Notes under the pieces: generated by a model
The model's input: the letters and a program-made list of their open reading frames with translations, nothing else
What the model was told of the DNA's origin: nothing
Database searches by the model: none
Shown: piece by piece, positions 1 to 12,400 of the stretch
How positions within the stretch are numbered: the first letter of the stretch is position 1
How the letters are laid out: every line of letters starts with the position of its first letter
Source of the DNA: Paramecium tetraurelia
Lineage: Eukaryota > Ciliophora > Oligohymenophorea > Peniculida > Parameciidae
Length of the DNA: 64,000 bases
Reading direction: 5' to 3'
Assembly: GCF_000165425.1 (NCBI RefSeq)
Contig: NW_001799462.1
Location: forward strand, 124,001 to 188,000
Program-made: the position numbers and the translations under genes

Positions 1-2986
1 CAGCGTCGATGATGTGATATCCATTGAAGGAACCTGAATCCATTTATTAGACAGTTTGAATTGGTTTGACATAAGAATCACATTGGTCGCAATCAATGTC
101 TAAGGAGACAGCTTGTCCATCGAACCAATCGGAAACAAGGTCAATGTTTTATTCAGTTTGAGTAGCATTCAAGGGTCTGTAATCAAGAACATTCTGTTCA
201 ATTCTTATGGTGATTTGAGTATTGATAAGGTTGATAACTTAATAATAGGTGATGGGTGTGATGTCATTGTAATTGTTGATTTGGAATTTGATAGTGTAGA
301 CAGAAAAGTATGTAGATTAGTCATAATTTGGTTGGATTGTTAGAACAGGTTAGTCGAAATAGGAATATACTTTTTATAAGGTACCACTGTTAACATAGAA
401 TACCATTTGACTTGATCCAGCTGTTGACATCATAATGGATGTACCATCAGCTATTTTACTGCCCAATGGAATGGCTTTGAGTAAGGAGTCTCTTAACAAC
501 TTACCTGGGCCATAGACTAAGACAACAGTTTGAGCACTCTTACTATCATAAGCTCTAACAAAGAGCACACCAGTGTCTGAACAGAAATCAGTCTAAAGTG
601 GAGTTTAGATTGTGTACCAGTACAATGGCACAGTTTTCATGAGATGGATGGAATTCAAATTCTAAAGATCGTATTCTTGAATCAGATTTTGAGTGGCTGA
701 TTTTAATATAATGAAAAAGCTCTCTAATCCAACTGCCACATCTATTGATCCTTTGCTTAGAGTGATTACTTTGACAATTGTGAATTCAGCATGATAATCA
801 GCAACAATAACATTATCGTCGTTGGTTATGAAGAGGAGGTAAGAATTGTGGACTCTGTTTCCGAAGATTCTTTAAGGATTCCATGAACCTGTGAATCCTC
901 TGTATCTGAGCATGACTTCAGTTACTGAATATTCCAATTCAAATGGACTGTAAGTAGATCGTATATCGATTTGTTTTTTGTTTCCCAAAATAAAGTAGAA
1001 TTTATCTTTCAAGACAGTGACAGCTGTGATTTTATTAAGAGTCTCAGCTGGATATGAAATGCTATCGACAACACTGGTTCCATTAATACCACTAACTCTA
1101 ATGGTAGCCGAATAATCGTTGTCCAAAACAAGGTGGTAAATGTTGAAACCTTAATACCACCAAATGAAGTTGTTCATATTTAATTAGGTTGATACGTCGA
1201 AATTTTAATATTGCTTGCATTCTGATCTGGCTTTGAATTTGTCTCTGATGTAACATTGATAGATTGTTGTAGTCTTGTTTGTTGATTATAAGAGGAGAGC
1301 ATAACGTTCATCCTTTGCATCCAATACCAATACATCAGAATAAATCACTGAAGATGGATTTGGTAAACTAATAGATTCAAGAAGCATCTCTTGTAATTGA
1401 ACAATCTTGGCAGTCACTGTTGTGGCATCCTTTTGTGATAACAACTAAAGATAATTCAGATTTGGTCCAGAGGCAAGTGGATCAACATTGAATGGTGCAG
1501 GAATATCATACAAAAGACTTGGAAGTTACAATTCCTCTGTTGGTTAGACTGTATAATCTAAGGCATTGAACACTTTGAAGTTTATTGTCACCTTGCATTA
1601 GGTTGAAAATGAATCTGTGGCTACCAAAGTAAATGATTATAAAGATGATGTTGTTGTTGATGTGCTTGGGAATCTTAATAGACCATGTGTAAGTGAATAT
1701 CTTCTTGAATCTACTTAAGTGATGGAAATCAATTCAGTTTCATATGGATTAATGATGTATCCCTTGGCTCCTTCAATGACTTCCTTGTGGATGAAATCTT
1801 CATGTTCAGTACTGAACAAGTATGTGACACCCTTCTGTTAGATTATCAAAAATTATTATGAAATAACTAAGGTAGCTGGATAGGCTGCTGTGAATTCCAA
1901 AATGTATGTATTTACTGGTACCTTACCTTCAACAATTTGAATGTAATCATTGTACATGATGGCGATGACTTCCTTGACTGTTCCATCTTCTTGTAATAAG
2001 TAATCAACATCGAATTCATATGCTTAGTCCTTTGATGTGACAATTCTGTCGATGAAACCGAATTCCCCATTTCCTAAGAATTCTAAAATGTAGACTCCAT
2101 CTCTGGCTGTCAAGATGTAAACCAATCCATTTGGGAAGACTTTGAAGTCGATCAAAGAAAAGCTCATCTTCTCTGGGTTTGATACTTCTGTGATTACTCC
2201 CAAAGTTGGGGCATCCAAAACACTTTATAATCTTGGCGTGCCTTCGCTGTCTATGTAGAACACTTCAAGAAGAGATGATACATCTAATCCTGTGCTTTGA
2301 GTGGCATATGCAGGTGTTGATCTAAAGAGGAATGTGTGATCATGGCCTAATTTATTTGTGAACACTATTGTCTATGAAATTCTCTTGGTGTTCACTCTGT
2401 AATTATTGTAATTTCCGTTCTGATGGATTTTTGAGTTTCCATTCTTGTCAATGACGAAAAACTTATTTGTGAATGGCAATTTCTGACTGTCAATACAATC
2501 CAAAATGAATTTGTCTTTACTCAAATAGTCCACTCCCAAACATGAAAGGTATGAGCTTCCTGTTGAGACGCTGATCTTCTATTTGAATTAAGGAGGATTA
2601 GTATTATCACCTTGAGCCCCTTCTGAGTAGAATAAATCTATTGAATCCAATTCCACCTCAATGAAGACAAAGTGATTCATCCACACTCTTTGTCCTTTCT
2701 CTGTCAAAGCACGAGAGGCTGTGACTCTGTTGATTGTTTCAGAGTGGGGCTTTGGACTGCTCAATTAAGCAAATGGTTTCTGAATTTGAAACAATGACTA
2801 AGAAGGACTCAGACTGTATGTCAAATAGGCTCCCTCGAAAAAGGTATCTTTCAAATCCCATTCTAATGTTTCGCCTGTAGAAGGGAACACCTTGAGTGTA
2901 CTAAGCTTGGTATCGCATGGCTGGAGTTTGAGCTACTCGCTGGCAGCCACGGCAATTACGATCAAAATTAAGATTTTTGATGTCAT
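1..2986 (-). CDS. Large type I membrane/surface protein, paralogue A (3' part outside window)
   Basis: Minus-strand frame open in the TGA-only code. It starts at the ATG complementary to 2984-2986 with a hydrophobic signal peptide (MTSKILILIVIAVAAS) and runs off the left edge, so at least about 960 residues are present. The block at about 2080-2165 reads IDFKVFPNGLVYILTARDG. It matches gene B (about 4057-4128) and each repeat of the giant locus at 44272-61134, so all belong to one paralogous family. The (I/V)DF-NG-(I/F)Y-(I/L)LDA-G pattern resembles a beta-propeller blade, but I cannot name the fold. The C-terminal membrane anchor expected from gene B lies outside the window. It is divergent from gene B across 115 nt. 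The surface location is inferred from the signal peptide and from the anchors of its paralogues; the function is unknown. Confidence 0.75.
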
Positions 2987-3101
2987 CGCTTAAAATAAAA
3001 ATATTAATATGGCACAATGAGTTTCAGAATATATATTTCTTCATAATGATGTCATATTATATGTGGAAAAATTAAACAAATCCTCCATTAATTAATTATT
3101 T
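2987..3101. promoter_or_regulatory. Short divergent promoter region between paralogues A and B
   Basis: These 115 AT-rich bases separate the two start codons of divergent paralogous genes, so any promoter elements of both genes must lie here or in the coding sequence. I recognise no defined motif. Head-to-head paralogues with a shared gap suggest an inverted duplication; this is inference. Confidence 0.5.
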
Positions 3102-6100
3102 ATGATATAAGCTCATATGTACATATTGGCATTATTGCCTATTATGGTTCTGTCGACTTGCAGTATGTGTTTATTTTTTATTCTCTAGCCACGGTTGAAT
3201 TATAAGATCATGTCTACCCTACCGTAAAAGAAACATTCAAATGGGATATCAGAAGATTTATCCAAGGTGATAATTTGAAGTATTAATTGGATGTTACAAC
3301 AACTCTTTTCCAACTTGAATAACCCCTACATAAGCTAGATGAGAAGAATCATTTTGCTGGTAATAAGAATATTCATCATTTAGCATAAATTGATATTATA
3401 GCCATAAGAGCTTTTGACATTCCAGAAACTGGTGCTTGGACCAATGATTTCGCATTCATGGGCCAAGATCCTGAAGACTATTCATGGTGGATTTACTATT
3501 CCGAAGGGTAATGAATAATTATATATCCTACTAGAAAGTAAACACAGATGAATGTAGCTCCCAAATTTGATAAAGAAATTCAATTCATAAATGACAATCG
3601 TTTGATAAAATGTTTGGATCTGGAATACATAGACAGAGATACATTTTTAGTTGATTGTATCGAACCATAACCTCAAACAGAAGAGGGTCGTGTACCAGGA
3701 AAGAATTATGTCTATATCATCAAGAAGGGAGATCCCCCTAAGATTATTTCAGAATCCACATATTCTAGAAAATATTTGACTGTTAATGATAGAAAGGTAT
3801 AATATCATGTCTACAACGCTCAAAATATCGGCGATGGCTTGAATGATGAGGAACCTCTTCGAATTTTACTAAGAGGTCAATATGCCTACGGAACACCAGG
3901 TAGCAGTCCAACTAACCTTGATGGAGATTGCATAATTGATTTGTTGAAAAATAATGATAAAAACGAAATTGTTGAAACTGCTTAACATTTGGATAGAGGA
4001 TTATTGATACAAGATTTAGCCATAAAAGCAGAGGATCAAGAGAAATTTAAGTTTACTTTGATTGATTTCAAAGTAATGCCAAACGGTGATATCTATATAT
4101 TGGATGCCTACGCTGGCATCTACATTTATTACATAAATTCAAAGTCTGAATTCAAATATAAGGGTAAGATTGATATCGGAGATGGAGCAACAAATCCAGC
4201 ATTTGCCTTTGATGTCAATAATAAGATAGACTACGAAGGCACTAATCACATTCACATTGCAGTGGTTCATTAGAAATCAGTAGTTGAATACATTGATGGA
4301 GTATAGAAGGGAGGATGGTTGAACGCCTTCGAAGCTAAGCATCCTTCATTCATTTTTGCAAGTCAACAATTTTTGATTGTCAATCCAGGAGGAAACACAT
4401 TCTACATTTACAACTCAGATCATCAATTCCTCATTCATACAGAGACTTTGCTCACTAAAATATACTTGGCCCAATCCCTATGAACCAGATTTGATTGCTG
4501 TCACAAACTCATTCGCTTACAGATATGAAGTTGGTCATGCAAGATTGGTAGCCCATTCATTCGATGCCACTCTTGGAGATAATGTTGTAAAATTTTCAGC
4601 CGTTGGATAAGACGAGAAAAGTTGTAAAGCCTCACTCAAGTATCAAATAATCAAGGAGGGTGATACCAACATTTATCCTGTTGATCATATTCCCATCCCA
4701 AATATAATGTAATATCCTTCCGATGCAATCGAAGTTTAAGAATTTGCAGCAGGACCGAACTTGATATACACAAATGGAGATGATTCACAAAAGGATCACG
4801 TTGTTGTAGACATTCACACAGTTTGGGAATTGAATGTGACTGGATTGACTTTTCCAACTGTAACTGATGTGGCATATGCAGACATACTGATAGATCCACA
4901 TTGGGTTAATGAACATAAGTTTTGGTTCCTCTATTAGTTGCAATCAAGTAAATAGGTTGAAATCTTTGAGTGCACAACTCAAACTAAGTTATCTAGAGAT
5001 GTTCATTGTGAAGAACATGCCAAATTTAAGATTCCAAATTTATTGAATCCAAGTACTTCTCAATTCGATTGGGATGCAGAAGAAGGTGATGTATTAACAC
5101 TTTAATTCCTCGAAAATGATTATTAGATCACAATCTTCGAAAGTACTCATGATTCGTCAGCTCCTTTATTTTCATTACCATAACCTCCCTTAGACCAAAT
5201 ACCTGAAAATAAGATTTCTTCATTTACTGTTTTGAGAAAAGCCATCTATATTGTGATGCAAAATAAAAAGGAAGTTGACGCTTGGTTTGGCTTCTTCCCC
5301 ACACCAACAAAACATGTCATTTCCAGTAAAACAATTAAAGATTAGGGAAGTGATAGAATATTTGAACCAAAGAAAGTGTTTGGTAATCCTGCTTTGAAAA
5401 GCGAGTTTGTGTTGATTCAATCTAAAGATTGCATTTTCTTCGGAGACATGAGAAATACCTTTACTCTAATTTATGTGTTCGACATCATCCCTGATGCTGA
5501 AATTAGAGCCTATTTGGGAATGAGAACAATCTTCATTGTTCAAAAGAGTGAAACCCAAGGATTCAAGATCCAAGAATACAATTACGAGAAGTTGAACAAC
5601 ATCTACTTGATGAAAGAATTACCACTATACGATTACGTCATCCAAAGTCCATTGACAACTGACTTCTGTTATTAAACTGGATTCTTGTTTGTCCGTGCTT
5701 TGGACCCAGCCTCATAGGAAACTGTGATTTTGGTCTATGAATCAAATGTCCTCTATCAATTATCATTACACAAAGTAGTTAAAACACATTTGAAAATTAA
5801 TGATGGACAAGTCATGAATATGGCTGCAGCTGGTCATGACCAAATGTACATGTATGTCAACAATCAACAGAATGTCTAAAAGATGGTTGGATTCTTAAGA
5901 GATGCCCTTGTTAATTTATAACCATCACATCTATCCAATCAATATATCACCAATTTGGTGGCCACAGTCAATATCACCAATCAAGCAGTGACTAAACCCA
6001 TGTCAATTAAATATCCTGTTAAGTACATTAACACTTAAACCTACATTCAAGTTAATTAGGAGGAGTTGGCAAAACAAAATGCAGAATTCGTATTCACCAA

Positions 6101-7749
6101 TCAAGCAGCAGATCAATATTTGCAAATCAACACAACTGGATGGTAAGCTGGATAGGTTATTAAATACGAAGCCCTCTGTGATTAATGCGAATCACATTTA
6201 ATCGAAATGGTTAATCCAGTTTATCACATTAATGATGGAGGAGATTATCAATTCCATTTTGTTGATGGAATTGCTGCTGGCAATTAAATGATCTTCTAAA
6301 CTGCAGATTCCATCATAATATAAGATGCTTCAGGTGCTTGGGAAAGGCACAAATTACCAATTGGAGTTGGTACTGATTGTATATCCATCACAGCAACAGA
6401 TGATGGAAAAGCTGTTTTCAGTGGATGCGAAGAAAGAGGAGTTGTTAATATTTATCTATCAATTTGTAATGGTAAAACATGCACTGCAGCTACACCAGCT
6501 TTGTAATAAGTTGCTTAAGGAGCTAAACATCCATCCAAATTACTTTATAAAGATGGAATTCTCTTCATTTTGGATAATTACAATGACAGACCTACCTTAT
6601 ACGATGGAACTGTTAGAGTCCATAAGGTCAGTCTTAACGTAGAAGCCAAAACTTGGGATCTAGATGCAGGAAAAGTCATTAATTCATAGTTCTTGAGCAC
6701 TGAACCAACTATTCCATTTTAAGCTTCAGATTTTGATGTTATTAAATACGAAGTTGGTAATGTTAATTACTATAAACTACTCTTATCCAGTGCTCTTAAG
6801 AGATTGTGGTTTGTTGACCTTTATTGGGATAATGGAACAATTAAATTTGGATAACATGATAAATTTGAAATTTACAATTTAATAGGCAAAAATTTAGCAA
6901 TTCAAGAAGTCACTCGATTCTATTAAATTCGAGCAATCAAATCAACCAAAAAGGATAAGAAACTATTGACTACTGCATTGGTGTCTACCACTAACATGGC
7001 CACTTATGGTGTCACATTTACCTTCGATATTTCAGATCCTGTTAAAGGAGCACCCGTTGAATCTGATGGTACCATTCCATTCTTGCTTGCCAATTATGGA
7101 ACATGGAAATAACTCAACAAACTTACACTCTTTGAAGATCATGTTGCCATTGCCTATACTAATGATAAGAGTATTTTAGTTGCTGTTTATGTATTGCCAA
7201 CCGTCGACCATTATGCTCTCTAGGAAGGGGAACCTAAAGTTATCACTCTCATTGGAGGTGAAGAAGATGAGTAAACTACTCAAATCTCTACTCAATTTGT
7301 CATGACTCTATCAAAAGATGCAGCATTAGCAAGAGTACATTAAATTTATAAATTTATAGCCTGTCCTCCATACCAACCTTGTATATAACATTGCATAAAA
7401 GGAAAATATGCTCGTCAAATATGGAGTCACTGATTTTCCAAGATTACACATCCAAAAGGGAGATCAAATCAAAGAACAAGTTGTGTCTATCTTTGCTAAA
7501 AATGACTATGGTTAAGCTAAAGGAGTCATTCGTTTAACCAAAAAAGATCCACCTAATCCCAACCCTCCTAAACCAGATGATGATTCGTAATTTATACATT
7601 TATATCCCTTTAGCAAAGGAAGTAGCAATTGGTGGTGGATAACCTTGATCATTGTCTTTGGAGTTGCCATCCTAGCCGTTGGTGGATACTTTGTCTATGC
7701 AAAATATTTTAAATCCTCCAATACACCATTACATGTTTAATCCTATTGA
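3102..7749 (+). CDS. Large type I membrane/surface protein, paralogue B
   Basis: The ATG at 3102 (or the in-frame ATG at 3117) opens a signal peptide (MYILALLPIMVLSTC). Introns at 3163-3188 (26 nt) and 3508-3534 (27 nt) are both GTA...TAG, and the second carries a TGA that would stop an unspliced message. Another 25-nt intron (GTACATT...TAG) lies near 7335. The frame ends at TGA 7747-7749, about 1,510 residues. The C-terminus is a Pro/Asp-rich linker, one transmembrane helix (WWWITLIIVFGVAILAVGGY) and a short basic tail ending near LHV. The giant protein at 44272-61134 has the same tail layout, also ending near LMHV. The family block is LIDFKVMPNGDIYILDA. Several internal introns were not individually fixed. 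A cell-surface or endomembrane glycoprotein is inferred; the ligand or role is unknown. Confidence 0.8.
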
Positions 7750-8641
7750 TATATCATAATAATTTAAATTATATATGTAAATCAAAGGTTCGATAGAAAT
7801 TATAATTAATTCAATAACTCGATTAATTAATTTTTTGAATTAGTAATTTGATGTCTATCATCAATTTAAACCTAAAGGCTTTTCATAAAAAGTTTAATTA
7901 ACACATAAAAATATTTATAAATAACAACCAAAATTAAATTTCTATAAAGCATAAAATAATTATCAATATTAAAAAATCCTATAATCTTTTTGATTTATTA
8001 TCAAATAACTTATAGAATTTTCAGAATTTAAATTAAACCCTCTTTGAATAATGAAATAATTCAGATTTTCTCAAGGAATTATTCCTGCTAGTTAATTTAC
8101 TATAACTGACTTCAAAATAATCCTCCTAATAATAAACAACATTTCAGAAACGCAGATGCAGCATATTAGTAAATGTCACAATTTGAAAACTAATGTAACA
8201 ATTTTAGTCTAGAAACCAAAATTAAAATTATTAATTTTTCATTCAACTATAATTATTTTTCAATATAACCTAATTATTCTCTGCTTAATTATATTGATTT
8301 TTCGTTGCATTGTCTAATTTTTTGTTCTTCAATTTGAGTAACATTAAGTATTCTTTCTAGTGTTTGTTAAATTAAATTATAAAAAATTCAATCGCTCATA
8401 CTCAAGTTGGAATAAGAAATTATAGTTATTAATTTGATTCAGAATTTTAGTCTAAGTGACAATAACAACATTAAAAGTTAAACACTTGTAATTTTATATA
8501 AAATATTATAAATAAAAGAATATTAAGAAAGACAAGGTTTCTCTAAAGTCAACCTTTATGTTTAATGATTTTATAATCTGTAATAAAATATTAGGAGTTT
8601 GAATTAACAATTTTCCAAACATTAATAACAATTAACAAATG
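7750..8641. other. 892-nt AT-rich intergenic stretch, possible gene relic
   Basis: Lies between the 3' ends of gene B (plus) and the VAP gene (minus). No complete gene is convincing. On the minus strand at about 8130-8350 a short reading frame is rich in Glu, Gln, Lys and Leu (IEEQKIRQCNEKSIQLSREQ) and looks like a coiled-coil fragment, but TGA and frame breaks interrupt it. On the plus strand a 130-codon TGA-free run from about 8051 is biased to Ile/Leu/Phe and probably arises by chance. Confidence 0.4.
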
Positions 8642-9415
8642 TCATAAATTGATTGCTTATAAAATATGGTTTTGGTAATGAAAACTCAAGAAAAAAGACA
8701 CAAGTAAGGATAACAGGAAAATGAGTTTATCCAATTTTCCAGATTTTGATTTGATATTTGCTTTTTCACTCAAACCATTGTTGAATTTTTAAAGATCTTG
8801 CTATAATTTTAACAACAATAATTACTAATTCTTATTCCTTCTTGGTGACTTCCTGTTGTAATACTTCAAATTTATTGCAAAAGTATTCAGCTTCGATTTT
8901 AGCCTTATCAGCAGTAGGAGTAGCAATGACACGTGTAGGTTCCACCTATCCAAATTATTTATTAACTGAATGGAACATTTGACTTTGATTTCCTTGACTT
9001 TGAGCAACGATTTTTCTATCCTGAGTAAGAATAGCAATATTGATCTTTTATTTTTCAAACTTCCTCATTTTGTCCAAGAATATGGGTCCTGCATCTTGAA
9101 CGCCTTGAGGCAAGATGGTTGTAATCAATTGCAATTTTTCATTAAAATCCTTGATTGAATTAGTCTCAAGGACTTTGCTATTAAGTATAATGGTGACTAA
9201 TTAACTCTGTCTGGGCTGCACTATTCCCAAAGGGGGTTTGACCAAGAAAATGTTGAGATTAGTAGCCTTAAACTAAGGATCACAATTGGATAATGAAATA
9301 CCTTATAAGCAACGGGTTGGTGAGTATCGTTATATAGAGTGATTGAAGAATGCATATTATCTAGTTTATTGTACTCGAAATCGACTTGAGACGCACTCAA
9401 TCTTAGCATGTCCAT
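8642..9415 (-). CDS. VAMP-associated protein (VAP), MSP domain with tail anchor
   Basis: Spliced length is 239 residues. Two introns are clear: 9273-9301 (29 nt) and 8801-8825 (25 nt, GTAATTATTG...TAG); removing them gives a whole number of codons. The N-terminal 120 residues form an MSP domain: LRLSASQVDFEYNKLDN, then SSITLYNDTHQPVAYKFKAT, then FLVKPPLGIVQP, the usual order of VAP strands. A coiled-coil-like stretch (EAEYFCNKFEVLQQEVTKKE) follows, then a hydrophobic tail anchor (LIFLLSLLVSFFLSF) at the extreme C-terminus. VAPs sit in the ER membrane and bind FFAT motifs of lipid-transfer and trafficking proteins at contact sites. Its start codon is only 21 nt downstream of the ferlin stop codon on the same strand. 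A 21-nt GTT...TAG stretch near 8950 could be an optional intron, but the frame is open without it. Confidence 0.85.
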
Positions 9416-9436
9416 TTTATAAATAATTTAATTAAA

Positions 9437-12400
9437 TCACTTCACAATAACATTAGCAATCAAAGGACCCAAGAATATCCATCCCACAGTGACACCTACA
9501 GTCAGAAGTAAAGCAGTTAAGAGGAACTTGCAAATCTTATTATATAGATCGGGACCTTTGATCAAATCAGAATACTACCCATAATCTCCTTAATAAAACC
9601 AAGTGGATTCGTGATATCAAAAGACAATCGACCAGTGGGCTCATTCAATGGAGGGAACACATTCGGAGGATCTCTGCCAAATCCATTTGGTTTTTTCTCA
9701 GCCTCAGTGAGTGGCATCAATTCAAAAGAACACAAGACTTGTCCTTATGATATCTTCTACCCTTCCTCGTCCACTGCATCTGGATGGTATACATCCAACT
9801 AGTAAATGATATGAGTGCATAATAAATACCCAAAGTCTGTCAGTTATTACACCTCCCTTCTCTCTTATTCGTTGAGTTAAGGATGTTGCTTAAAGTCTCT
9901 TCACAGCTTTGTCAATCATCTTGTGCGTATTCAAATTGAATGTTGTCTCTCCTATCAATTCATCTGATCCCACAATATCCTTGTCCCACAATTGAATTTT
10001 AAACTTATCAGTTCCGAATTCATCTGGAAGTGCTGGATAAGTAACCTTTTACTTGATTCTCCAATTAAATGAACCTTTAGCCCTGCATCTCCAATGAATA
10101 TCTGTTTCTTGAAGTTCTTAGTTGGCAATTCCTGCCTTACAGTACAAATCGTTGCATTTCTCTAATTCGTCTTTGAATACACAATTTCTTGTTTCAAAAA
10201 TAATTACTCTTAGTTCAAATTAATAACGAGGAGGAGCAGTAATTTTAATCATTGGGTCTTTTTTGGCATAAGCCTTTTCTACCAAATCAATCCATAATTA
10301 CAATCTGCCAACTGAGGATCCAAAATCATCCTTAATATTTCTATTCTCAATTGGTTTCTTCTCAAATTGATGCCACATCACCGAAAAATATCTATCCTCC
10401 AAATCAATCAGAGAGGTACCCACTAATTCATCGCCAATTGATTAGGCACTCCAAATTTCAACTTCTATAATAGCAGATCCTGGAACTTCCATTTATAATT
10501 CAAATGGGAAATAGAATTAAGGATTATTTGTGCTTTGTCTTAATGAAAGCATTTTCAAATCATGCTCTTTTGTTGCTGTTCTTATTTTTATGTACAAATC
10601 AGGTGGTTCATCCCCTCCACTTTAAATATCGATTCCTGATAGAATGTATAATCTGCATACATATTATTTGGGTCTCATCATTTTAATATACATTTCCTTC
10701 TTTTTCTCGATATCCTACCCAGGCTTGACCTCTAAGAACAGACACTTAAAATCGCAGACTCTTGAAGGTCCATTCTTATCAGTTAAGAATTAGGTATCTT
10801 TGCCTCGACTCTATCCTGTCATTATTGTGTACTTAAGGAATTTCTTGCTAGTTTTCATTTTGTCCTCCAAATCATCAGGTAAAAACTTCCTGCCCTTCAA
10901 CCATTCAGGCGTTACATCCAAATCCTCTCCGTCATCTGTATCAAAATCTTCGTATGTTTCAATATCAGTAGTTTTTTTCTTTTTTGGTAACAAGGCAGCA
11001 AAGCCAAATAGCTTCGCCTTTTTGGAACCCTTCGACATCATCTTCTTTTTTTATTTGGGTTTCTTCACTGCATCCATATTGTCTTTGGGACCAGAATTAA
11101 CTGACAATGCTTTTGAGGATACTTTGGAAGCTTTGGAAAAAGATAAATCAGTTGGAACCTATAAGGTCTTTAAAGGCTATTGTTATTGAGACAATTATTG
11201 AAGCTAATCCGATAGATTTGCTTATGGTTAGACAGCTTATACTTCTTGAATTTATTAGGATTGTCTACGACTTAATTCTACTTAATTCTTGACGTGTTAC
11301 TCAGCTTCAAATACAACTCGTTAATCAACTTAACTTAGCATTCTGATGCTTCTTTGAGATCCTTGAATAGGTGGTTAAATGACTCTCTACCCTATTTTCA
11401 TTTACTATTGATCATTCATAGTTTTAGACTTTGGTTCTGAGGGTACTATTCTGGATTCTTCCAAATTGGGTTGAAAATTAAAATCCTCAATCTGTTGTTG
11501 ACTGCCTTAGCTATATCCATTTCTATTTTGAATTGGGGATATGGGAATGGATGGCGATCTTTATTAGAAATCCTGGGATTAGCCAAGTTTGTTTGATTAT
11601 TGTTTCTCAAGCTACTACTATTGTGATTGTTGTCTCTATTACAAATCATCATTTCTCTGTATAGATTACTACTTCGATCTGGGTTATTGTTGTTCAGATT
11701 ATCTACGAGACTACTGTTTTTAAAGTTAAATTTCTTGCTATTATTCAATTTATTATTGTGATTGTTATCTCTGTTATTATTCGATTTATTATTGTGATTG
11801 TTATTGTGACTGTTATTTCTATAGTAATTGCTATTATTATGATGACCTCCTTGACTATTAAGGTTGTTATTCATTTACTACATTTGCTTACTATTATGAT
11901 TCTCTTCTTTATTACTATGAAATAGATTAATTCCTTTATTCAATAACTTCTTGCTATTGTGATCCTCTCTTTGATTGAGACACAGGTTATTGTCCTACTT
12001 ACTATTAGGATATACTCCTTTGATCCCTCTATTGTTGTTGTTGATTTTGACTGGCTTGATCATTGTTTTATACTCTCTCATTTTGCGATTAGGATTGTCT
12101 TAATGATTAGTGACTCTATAGATTATTGCGAGATTGAATTTGATTGTTCTCACCTATATTATTATTAGATTAGACTGGATTGTTCTCACCGATATTATCA
12201 TTATCCATAGGTCTAGTGACTCGCACTGGGATTTGTTCTTCTGGAGCATGCTCTTCCTTGGGAAACTACTCGATAATGATATTGCTTTGATTGGAAAAGT
12301 GAGATTATTATAGATTAGGTGCTTCTTGGCCTATTTACAAGCCACCACCTCCAAATGTGGTAGGTCTGTAGACTGGAACATCATCTTGTAAATTCATCAA

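Noticed and set aside
6325-6642. 105-codon plus-strand frame inside gene B
   Set aside because: Out of phase with the gene B frame, which continues through the stretch when TAA/TAG are read as Gln.
11446-11874. Asn-rich 142-codon frame on the minus strand
   Set aside because: It is one base out of phase with the ferlin frame, which stays open through the whole stretch and joins conserved ferlin sequence on both sides.
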